Of a stretch of 64,000 bases of DNA, positions 24,029 through 36,000 are shown one piece after another; the stretch's first letter is position 1, and every line of letters begins with the position of its first letter. A program made the translations under genes and the position numbers. Below the pieces are notes generated by a model. The model searched no databases. It saw only the letters and a program-made list of their open reading frames with translations, and was not told the origin of the DNA. The stretch covers positions 69,976,297-70,040,296 of the forward strand of contig NC_068366.1 of NCBI RefSeq assembly GCF_020536995.1. The letters are read 5' to 3'. Source of the stretch: Dreissena polymorpha. Taxonomy: Eukaryota > Mollusca > Bivalvia > Myida > Dreissenidae.

Positions 24029-27000
24029 CTAAAATTACAGACACATTGATAAATTGAACAGCCAACAAAATTACATGTATTGATATAAAACAGTCTTGCT
24101 CTGAGAAAACAGGTCATAACCAGTTACCACTTAGATATAGTTACCACTTAGATACATATTTTTACGCCTGTGTAGTCCCTTAGAAAGTTAATTTAATTAA
24201 AGACCTATCGTACCAGATTTAAGTTGTAAAGGCTTCATTTCCAACCCTTAGATACTGGTGAGCAGCAAACAGCATGAAATCTGAACAGACTGCGAGTTAC
24301 TCGAAGGCTGTTCTGGCTATACGCTGTTTGCACATAGCAATTTTCACTTTGCTCTGAGAAAACGGGTCTTAATTGTGCATTTAGTGTCGACCCATATTAA
24401 CCTGTGATGTCCACACAGGCAAATTAGGGACTACACAGTAAGATTTTATGGAATCTACACTTAAGGCTTTAATGGACTTTTCTTGTTTGAAAGAAGTAAA
24501 TTCTAAGGTAAAATTCAGTTTAAGCTGAAAATGTTGTGCCAGATTAGCCTGTGAAGACTGCTCTGGCTTTTCTGCCACAAAACTTACAGCACATAAATTA
24601 AACACAAGCTTCTTGGATAGAGGCTAAAATGAAGTCTACGTCTTTGAACAAGACTTACACATTATCAAATCAAACTTGTGAATTCTCGTTAACTTAAGAA
24701 TGTTGTCTTCATATTTGTGTTAATAGTTTTGCAACTTTCTAAAAATTACAAACTCATTGATAAATTGAACAGGCAACAACATTACATTTGTTAATATAAA
24801 TAAAATTCATATCTTGGAATATCACTTATACATTTATATATCAAACTTCTGTAATCTAATAAGCTAAGGAATGTTGTTTTTATAGTTTTGGACCTTCTGA
24901 ACAGTAGTTTGTAATGTGTACACAAATTATTTAGTTCTTATCTTTTTTTCCATATTTGGTACTTTAATTTTTGTTTGACCTAGTATTTACAGAACTGGTA
25001 AAAGCTTTCAAGCCTACGAAATAGTTTATAATCCTATCTTTATGAATACGAAAATATGGAAAATATTAAATTTCAATATATTTAACCCATTACCACTTAG
25101 ATACATATTTTCACTCATTTTATTCCCTTAGAATGTTATATTTAATTTAAGACCTTAAGTTACTCACAGGCTGTTCTGGTTTTATGCTGTTTGCACATAG
25201 CCATTTTCACTTTGCTTCTGAGTGGGAAAGGGTTAATATATTCAAGTTTTCAAGGCTTCGTCTCCAAACCTTTGATACTGATGAGCAGCAAACAGCATAA
25301 AGCCTGAACAGACTGCGAGTTACTCGCAGGCTGTTCTGGTATTATGCTGGTTGCAAAAGCAATATTCACTTTGCTTCTGATGGGGGAAAGGGTCGAGTTA
25401 ATGTGGCTAAGAAATTGCTGGGTCTCTTAGTGGTCACATTCCAGCTACCTATCACAGTTAAAACTGCATAAATGTATACGAAAGTATAATTTCTGTAGAG
25501 CCTTTAACCATTTACTACTGTTTTTAACATTTTACATTTTGCAGCATTCGTCGTCCCTTATAAAATTTAATGAAATTAAATACCTTTCTTACTAGATTCA
25601 AATTTAAACAGCTTAATTTACAACGCTAAGATACAGGTGAGCAACACACAGAATATAACCTGAACAGCCTGAAAGTTACTCGCTGGCTGTTCATGTTTTA
25701 TGATGGTTGGATATAGCCATTCTCACTTTGTTGCTCAGCTGGAAAGAATTACACCAACTATACGTGAGCATATTTCTCAACACCATGAAGACCACAAACA
25801 AAGACCCAAAATAAACTATCCACCAATCACAGCACACAACAACAAGTGAGCTTTGTTCTGAGAAAACTGGCTTTAATTCAAATGCCTGAAGTTTTGTACC
25901 AGATTAGCCTGTGAAGTCCACACCAGCTTATTAGGGACGAAGCTTTTATTTTATTTTTAGTTAAAAGGTAGTCTTCTCAACCAAATACGGCGGAACCTGT
26001 CGGTCATGATAAGCCCATGCTGACTGCACAGGCTTATCCGGGGACGACAGTGTTCCCACATGCATTGAGTCCAGTTGCCTCAGAACGAGACTCGAGCGCA
26101 TACCTCTTTGCTGCTGCGTCCTGACTCCTCCAGTGTCTCACCGCCGCTGGCGCTGTCCGTGGAGCGGAGCGTGTCTGACTTGGCCGGAGACCGCATCTGG
26201 TCATCATCACCATTTACTGCCTTCTCTGTAACAACAAACAACTTGTGAAAGTGAGCTATCTGGTTTATGCTGCAAAAGTGCCGCATATTTATCTCATAAT
26301 AAGTTGCACAAAAATCAGCCATTCATATTGGGGCAAGTCACAAAACAGCAGATAGCTACTTTGGAATATCTTCCTGAACTATTCTGCCGATCATATTGGG
26401 TGTATCTTTTGTTTATAAATTAAACAACTATTTTGAAAACAAAACATAATGCACATGCACAAATGCATGAATAAAATAAAATAGATTTTCATCACACACA
26501 GAAAATAAAATAAATGAGCAGAATACCTTTAAAAGAAAAACAACAAAAACAATATAAACTTAATTTCATAGCTGTTTCAACACAAAAAGTGTGTGTTTTT
26601 CGTAATTAAAGCAACAAGCTAAATAATTGCCATGCACATCAAATAAACTGTGAAAAGGGCAAACTCACGATAGAAAAATCTAGCATATATGCACAAACAG
26701 AAAGGTAAAAACAACAAATAGATGTTCAGATAGTATAATTAATTTAATAATGTATTTTAATCTTTAATACTTAGGAACTTTAACCCTGTATGTTTCTTAT
26801 GAAAATTTGTGGATTTATGGTGTTGTTAGCCAGTCAAAATTTAATAAAGATATTTTAAATAGATGGAAAGACATTTGTTTTATACAATTTAACATTTATC
26901 TCCTAGATAAAAAACAAGAGGGCCAAGATGGCCCTAGTTCGCTCACCTGAGAGGAGTCGGTTCATTCAATCTTTACCAAACGTCAAACTTGACCTAGATT

Positions 27001-30000
27001 TTGTCCAGACAAACATCCTGGTCAAGTTTCATCATTATTGAACCAAAACTCTGGCATATGGAATGTTTTTGTTTTTGTACGATTTGACCTGGTGACCTAT
27101 ATTTTGTGTTGACCCCCCCCCCCTTACCAAACATCAAACTTTGCTTACAAAAATAAATATTATGACCAAGATTCATTAAATCTGAAACAAAATTGTGACC
27201 TCTAGAGTATTTACAAGGATTTTGTATAATATAATGAAAATTTGGACAATCTAAGGGCAATAATTATGGCATTTATTATGTGATATATATATAAAACCAT
27301 ATCTTTGTACCAAGTTTCATGATGATTGGGCCAAAAATGTGATTTCTAGAGTGTTCACGAGTCAATTTTTGAACTCTACTCTCATATCAAGGAAACAAAT
27401 GTTCTGACCAAATTTCATGAAAATTGGGCCAAAAATGTGACTTCTAGAGTGTTCTCATGTTTTTACTATATACATATAGAGAAAAATGCCCCGTGTTTTT
27501 TCACCGATCTGGACCATTTTCGAACTCGTACGAGATATCAATAAAATCAATGTTTTGACCAACTTTCATGATGATTGGGCAAAAATTGTGACTTCTAGAG
27601 TGTTTACAAGGTTAATCTATAGCCAAATAAGGAAAACTGCCCCACCCCCCCGGCAGCCATGTTATTCAACTGACCAGAACCATTTTTGAACTCAACTCTC
27701 ATATCAAGGAAACAAATGTTCTGACCAAATTTCATGAAAATTGGGCCAAAAATGTGACTTCTAGAGTGTTCACATGTTTTCACAATATACATATAGAGAA
27801 AAATGCCCCACCCACTGGTGGCCATGTTTTTCACCGATCTGGACCATTTTCGAACTCGTCCGAGATATCAATAAAACCAATGTTTTGACCACCTTTCATG
27901 ATGGTTGGGCAAAAATTGTGACTTCTAGAGTGTTTACAAGGTTTCTATATAGCCAAATAAGGAAAACTGCCACCCCCCCCCCCCCCTGGCAGCCATGTTA
28001 TTCAACTGACCGGAACCATTTTTAGACTCAACTCTCATATCAAGGAAACAAATGTTCTGACCAAATTTCATGAAAATTGGGCCAAAAATGTGACTTCTAG
28101 AGTGTTTTCATGTTTTTACTATATACATATAGAGAAAAATGCCCCGTGTATTTTCACCGATCTGGACCATTTTCGAACTCGTACGAGATATCAATAAAAT
28201 CAATGTTTTGACCAACTTTCATGATGATTGGGCAAAAATTGTGACTTCTAGAGTGTTTACAAGGTTTATCTATAGCCAAATAAGGAAAACTGCCCCCCCC
28301 CGGCAGCCAGGTTATTCAACTGACCGGAACCTTTTTTTAACTCAACTCTCATATCAAGGAAACAAATGTTCTGACCAAATTTCATGAAAATTGGGCCAAA
28401 AATGTGACTTCTAGAGTGTTCTCATGTTTTCACTACATGTATATACATTTAGAGAAAAATGCCCCGCCCACTGGCGGCCATGTTTTTTCACCGATCTGGA
28501 CCATTTTCAAACTCGTCCAAAATATCAATAAAACCAATGTTTTGACCAACTTTCATGATGATTGGGCAAAAATTGTGACTTCTAGAGTGTTTACAAGGTT
28601 TCTCTAAAGCCAAATAAGGAAAACTGCCCCGCCCACTGGCGGCCATGTTTTTCAACGGACCGGAACCACTTTTGAACTTGACCAACATATCATTAAGGCA
28701 AATATTTTGACAAAGTTACATGAAGATTGGGCATGAAAGGTATCTTCTACAGTGTTTACAAGGTTATTCTTTTTTTCTACCTAGTGACCTAGTTTTTGAC
28801 CCAGCATGACTCAGTTTCGAACTTGATCGAGATATCATTAGGACAAATGTTCTGACCAAGTTTCATGAAGATCGGACATGAAATGTTGCCTCTAGAGTGT
28901 TTACAAACCAAATGTGGACGGCGGACAGACGGACGGAATACGGACAAAGACCGGTCACAAAAGCTCACCTGAGCAATCAGGTGAGCTAAAAAATTACAAT
29001 AAAATAAAATGCATTTACAAACATTATTCTATGGTGTCAATGTTGAACATTTCATGATATATTTCTTTGAAGGTTTGAAGTTTTTAATTTGTAAACTTCA
29101 TATCTAATGATTCTCAACCATTGAGTTACCTTTCTTTCCCTTATTCTTAGCTTTGCGTTCGGATTTTGAGCGATCAAAGTTCTTGGCTTTCAATTCTTCA
29201 ATCACTAAGTGAGAAAAACAAACAACAATAAACATGCTACATGCTAGCTACAACAAGGGGTAGTGAAGCTAACTACAAAGGTCACAGCAGAAGGATTACA
29301 ATACCTAAACAATCCATGTGTTTACCACTTTATAAATTATCAGTCCTTTTTTTAATGTGTATAATATAAATAAACTATGCTGTCACAAATCTGGTCTATT
29401 TGTATATTGTTACTTAACAGATACGTTTGTTATCTGCAATCCTATATCAATACATTTATTTTCTGCATTAAACAATTAAACGCACATAAGCAGGTCAAAA
29501 AGTTTTGCCCACATTGGTTTCACAAAATGTCATATTTTAATGTGTTTAGCCAGAAATTGTATATCAAATTTAATGATGGTAACCAAACCACTCAAGTTAT
29601 TTCTAGAGTGTAAACTTACGTTGAGGGGATTTAGGCGGGTATCTGGCGGACTCTGACCGTTGGAAGTTAGAGGTGGGTGTGACCGGTGAAACAGGCTGGG
29701 CTGAGGTCATGCAATCAAACATGCACAGGCTATACATCACTATACAACACTTTTTACAACGATAATTAAAACAGATAAGATAAAAGGAGTCCCAGACATA
29801 CACATGTAAAAGAAGCAAACTGAAAGCAAAGTGTTTAGTAAGCTTAAAAATTGCTAAAAAAAAAAGAAAAATATAAATTACACAATTAACACTATACATT
29901 AAAGTGCTTAATTAAAATGAAATTCTAAAAATAAAAAGTAGATCAATTCACCATTTTTTACTCATTTTATTACCATTAAAAGTGTATCTTAATGATTAAG

Positions 30001-33000
30001 CTTAAATAATTACATGAACTTTATTTTATGTTCAAAGGAAAACAAGGGACAAAATTGTCACAAAACCAGGTTTTCATTGTGAAAAAAAAATCTGATAAAG
30101 GGAGAAAACTCAAACTGAACTTTTGAAATGAACAAACAAAATTAACCCCCTTTGTAAGTTTGTTTTTAAAAAAAATCTATTTTTAGTCGTGGCGACCTTG
30201 ACATTGGAGATATTGACGTGATTCTTTCGTGCGACACACCGTCCCATGATGGTGAACAAATGTGCCAAATGATTTTAAAATCTCACAATGAATGACATAG
30301 TTATGGCCAGGACAAGCTCATTTTTGACCTTTGAACTCAAAGTGTGACCTTGATCTTGGAGATATCAACGTAATTATTTCGCGCGACACACCGTCCAATG
30401 ATGGTGAACAAATGTGCCAAATGATTTTAAAATCTGACAATGAACGACATAGTTATGGCCCGGACAAGCTTGTTCCGCCCGCCAGCCCGCCAGCCAGCCA
30501 GCATTCGCGAATCTAATAACCAGTTTTTTCCTTCGGAAAACCTGGTTAAAAACCTGGTTTAAAACCTCCCTTCTCAAAATAAAATACACTTTTTAACAAA
30601 ATACGCTTTATAAAGTGTATTTTTTCTGCATTTTTACTGAAAAGTGTATTTTTTCTGCATTTTTTTCATAATTAAGTGCACTAAAGTGCATTTTTTCTGT
30701 ATTTTCATTATCTTTCAGTGTATTTTACTGTTCTTTAAGTGTATCTTCTGTAGACAAAGTGCATCTTTTTATGCAATAAGTGCATTTTTTTTAATGAAGT
30801 GCATTTTTTGTGCATATTAGTGTATCTTCTGATTTGCAAAAAAAATATTCTTTCTGTACAAGTGTAGTTTTAGAGCATCTTCATAAAAAAGAGCAACACT
30901 ATAGCAAATAACTGAAGTTAAAGGACAGAGATATAGTGTTTAATAGGAGGATTGAACTGAATTCTTTTTTATCTTCACATAATGTTTATGGTCTTATAAG
31001 TGCAATTTGTCTGCTCATAAAATATGTGAATCAGTAGAGCAGCTTTTAAAGGGAAAAGTACAACTAAATCAGGCTGTGGGTAAATAATTAAAAATATTGA
31101 AAGTGTCAAAAAAATTATGTGGGCTTGCCAGAATCAATTATATCTCCACAACATAAAAAACAAGTATTTGATCTTTCTTGCACTGATATTTAACCCCAAT
31201 TCAATTAATGTCTACCACATTGACTATTAACATACATTTTAAAAGACAATTTAAATAATATTTATAATATTATATTTATTTCCTAACACCATTCAGTATG
31301 TTATATTGAAATATTCACATTTAAATATAATATGCTAAGTGTGCTGTGTATTATTCAATAAATATCAGATAAGATCAGGATCAGATAAGAGATCAGTTAG
31401 CATCATAAACACTAATCCCTATCAGTGCTCCATCTAGCCAAAACAAAGGGGTGTTTATAGAATTTTGATTGGTTCTGGGACCATCTATTTGAAAACAAAC
31501 CACTTTTGATTGGCTGGAGCACAGCAAGTTATTTTGAGGACAGGAAGTTATTTTTGTGAACAATTTGGTTTCAGCAACTTAAATTGAGCTAAATTTTTAG
31601 GTATAATTCAGCAACATTAATTCTAGTGTCAAATGTCTTGAAATTCTTTCAGCACATGAACTATTGTGTGATGAAAACAATGTGTATTTACTACAATGTG
31701 TAAATCAACAATAAGTTTGTTGCAAAGAAGATTCATAGTGGGTGGTTAAAGTGATCAACAACTGCCGTTTTTGTTTTTTTGGAATGCTGAGGAACAGCTG
31801 TAACAGGTTTGTATTTTCATTTCTGCATCTCTTTTTAATTAAATTAATTATGATCATTATCATATTTATGTATTGTCACTGGGAAATGTAACTGGATGAG
31901 TAAATGTAATGCAATTTAAAGGAAAAAAACACCATTTGAATTATTATGGCTGTATTTTATGGTTATTGTTATCTTAAAAGTTATTTATACCTATTTCTTG
32001 TCATTAATGAACAGATTTCTTTCCCCCATATTTAATCAGAACTTTAATATTTTATATTTGAAGGTTAAACCCCAAGGTGAAATTTACATTGATCGGAAGA
32101 TCCATTGGACAGACTGTGCATCATCGCCTGCCAAAAAAGGGAGCAAAAAGGGGACTACCTGATGTATGGACATGTATACCAGGTTTTACCCTGCACGAGC
32201 AGGCCAACTTGAGGGGAACAGGAGTGGGAAACCGTGCCCTGTAGCTTGTCCTTGACCAAGAAAAGATGGATTTGTTGAGAGGTAAAACTATATAATAAAG
32301 GTTATTGCAATTCAAAGACGTCACACTTCCGACCAGTCCACACAGCCAAAGGAGACCACATATATTAGTACATTTATTAACAGTATTTTCTATCAAACGT
32401 AATTTCTTTAAATTATTTATGAAAAGCGTAAAGTCACATGTGATCACAAGATTAAAATTGCAAAAATAAACAAACAAAAACAACAAGCCAACAAACTTGT
32501 TTTGAATTAAATTTATGATATTTATAGCAACTGTTGAACAATATTACCATAACAGCAATATTTAACACTTACATTATAAAATATCTTTCAGGACCTGATC
32601 TCAAATGAGATCATGCACGAGAAGCGCCTCACAGACCATGACAGTAGTATTCAGACCTGATCAGCTGGTGAAGTGCTCTATTAAGGGTTGTTTATGAATG
32701 CATTCTTTGTAAGGAACAGTGTATAACAACAAATATAGTGACAGGGGCTAAGCTGCTAAATATTGTCAGCATGTATGTAGTGATTTTCTTTGGAAATTCA
32801 AAACAACCTGTACGTACTGGCTCTCAGAAGGGCATGTTTTAGCGCAATAATGAACAAAAAAAGGAAGATCTTAAAAATAAGGTATAGATTTATATAAATT
32901 TCATGAACACTGTTCATTTATCATATATTAGGATCCAGAATATGATTGAATTAAATGTGCTGCTTTTGTCCATATGAAAAAGGGATTTGGAATTAATGTA

Positions 33001-36000
33001 ATATATAAAAATATAGTAAATGATAGGAAAAACATTTCAGCTTAAGGAGGGGAAAACTTTAATATTTTTGAAGTGGAAACCATCTGTATTTGGCTGTTAA
33101 TCAGTTACCGGTAATCAGAGGGGAGAAAAATCACTGGTATGAGCTTGATATTTTCAATTGTTAATTCCAGATAGGCAATAGCCCGTTTGAATCCTCTCTT
33201 TTATGTAGATATGTAACATTTGTTTTTGTTTTTTAAGGTTTAACATTCTAATAAAAGTGTGTATTTATCTATTGAATTGTACTTTTTGTTTTTTATGTAT
33301 GTGTTTACACTAACCTTTCATTTAAAGAATGAATGCTGACTTCAAAATGCTGGGATTTTTTTTAAATTTGGTTAATTTTTAAGCATATTAATTTGAAGTG
33401 ATGAAAAGTACACTTGAGCGTATAATGCGCTTAAAAAATTCACTTCCAACACTTCAAAAAGTGTATCATTTGTATGACTGAAAATGCACTCAAGTGTATT
33501 AATGCGCTTAAAAATTCACTTTTAATATTGTAAGGTGTATTATTTGTATGACCGGGAATGCACTCAAGTGTATTAATGCGCTTAAAAAAATTCACTTTCA
33601 ATTTTGTAAGGTGTATTATTTGTATCAGTGGAAATGCACTCAAGTGTATTAATGCGCTTACAAAAATTCACTTTGAATACTCAATGAAGTGTTTTATTTG
33701 TAAGTCTGGAAATGCACTCAAGTGTATTAATGCGCTTAAAAAATTCACTTTGAATACTCCATGAAGTGTATTATTTGTATGAGTTAAAATACACTCAAGT
33801 GTATTGATGCACTTGAAAGATTACTTTAGTTACTGATAAGTGTATTATTTGTATGACTGGAAATGCACTCAAGTGTATTAATGGGCTTTAAAAAATTTAC
33901 TTTGACCATGAAGTGTATTATTTGTATGTCTTAAAATACACTCAAGTGTATAAATGCACTTAAAAATAAACTTAAGCGCACTTATTATCATAATAAACGC
34001 ACTTAAGTGTATTTTTCATGGAAAAAAAATACACTTAAATGTATAAACACACTAGTAAAAAGTGTTTTTTTTTAACAGATTAAAATGCACTTGTTAAGCA
34101 AAAAATACGGTGCCAATAACATGCGCATTAAATGCGCATTTAATGTGCATTTAATGCGCATTTAGTGCACTTTTTCGAGAAGGGCTGGTTAAAAAGCACT
34201 CAAACAAATTATATTAGCCTATGTTTTTCCTATACTTTCTACTCCTAAACTGCTATTGTTGCTGAGGCTAAAAAAACTAAAATAATTAGCATATTTACAT
34301 ATAGAGTACGAAGTCCTTTTTTTTTATTACAATGTAATAGCATATAAACAAGAGGCCCATGAGGGCCTGAATCACTCTACTGCTATAAACACTGTGCAAG
34401 TTTGGAAAGAATAAGATGGAAACTGTGTACTTAATCGCGCAAACAAGGAGAATTTTCTCAAATTCAAGGGGAGATTATTGTGTACTTATTTCTTCGATAC
34501 TGCTCATATTCAATAGGGTTCAAGTCCTAATTGATATAAAGATACTGTGCAAATTTGGAAACAATTGGATGAAAACTGTGGAATTAATTGCGTAAACAAG
34601 CGGGATTTCAAAATTTTCTTATATTCAAGGGGAAGTCATTCTGAACTTATTGCTTCGATATTGCTCTTTTTACAAAACTTTAAGGGTTAGAGTCCTCATT
34701 GATACAAAGAAACTGCAAATTTGCCAAGAATTGGATGAAAATTATGGACTTTATCACATACAAAAACTGAATTTTCATTTTTTTCTCAAATTCAAGGGGA
34801 GATATTTCTGGACTTATAAATCCGATATTGCTAATTTTCAATAGGTTTTGACTCATCGTTCAGATAAAGACACTGTGCAAGTTGGGAAATAATTGGATGA
34901 CAACTGTGGACTTGATTGTGTAGACAAGTCTTATTTCACAATTTTCTCAAATTCAAGGGGAGATAATTCTGGACTTTTTACTCTGATGTAACCCATTTTC
35001 CATAGGGTTTGAGTCCTCATTTATATAAAGACACTGAACAAGTTTTAAAAGAATCGGATGAAAGACACTGAACAAGTTTGAAAAGAATCAGATGAAAACT
35101 GTGGACTTTATCACGTAAACAAGAAAAAGCCTAATGCACGCACGCATGCACGGACGACGGAAACCACCCCATGACATAAGCTTTTCAGGCCTTCGGCCAG
35201 TAGAGCTAAAAATAAGCTTTAAATTCTACTATCGCAAGTCAATCTTTAAATACGTCACTAGTCTTTTAACGCAGAGAACATCATTTGTACATCCGACATC
35301 TTATCCTCACCAAATTCTGTATTATGGAGTTATATACCAACTAAACATACCAATAATATTTAATGTTAATTGTAAAAAAAATAGCATGCTACTAGTATTA
35401 AATGCAAATACAATGTAATATCATTTGCACACACAACTTGTTACCCATCCCAAAGTCTGTGTAATGGATTTCTAGTTACATACCAATTATACATACTGAT
35501 CATATTTAATGTAAGAGTGTATAATTTCAGACTAATTAATTCAACAGAACATCTCCAAACACTTAGCATGAACGTGATGCTTATCAAACAGTTATGTTTC
35601 TGTCCAGAAAAACTTGAGCTCATTGCAAATTTAAAAACAAGACCCATCATTGCATTTAAAAAATAAATGGGGTCTAAGGAATATCGTGAATTCAATGAGA
35701 TTTAAAAAAGTAAAGACTTTCTGGACAGAAAACATTTTCATTGACAGTGGAAACCATCTAACACCAGACCAACAACAACTAAGTGATCATCAGTCCACAT
35801 CAAAGAACACAAAACAAAGGAATTAGCCAATTAAATATCACCATGGCAACATGTGACTATGAACGCAAAGGGTGGCAACTACAAACCATAGTATTTGTTA
35901 CTAATGAACGCTTGTGAATCCTCAACTATATCCTCAAAGGTCACTCCAGCAGTTTTGTGATTTGGAACCAAATCATCAATGCTGATGCTGCCACCTAATT

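Noticed and set aside
27486-28607. Repeated frames FSPIWTIFELVRDINK... as a tandem protein family
   Set aside because: They arise in a tandem-repeat element with drifting poly-C tracts that break the frame between units, and no splice or start signals are consistent.
32121-32486. 121-codon minus-strand frame as a gene
   Set aside because: No family, no coding texture, and it overlaps a better plus-strand fragment inside the 3.6-kb element.
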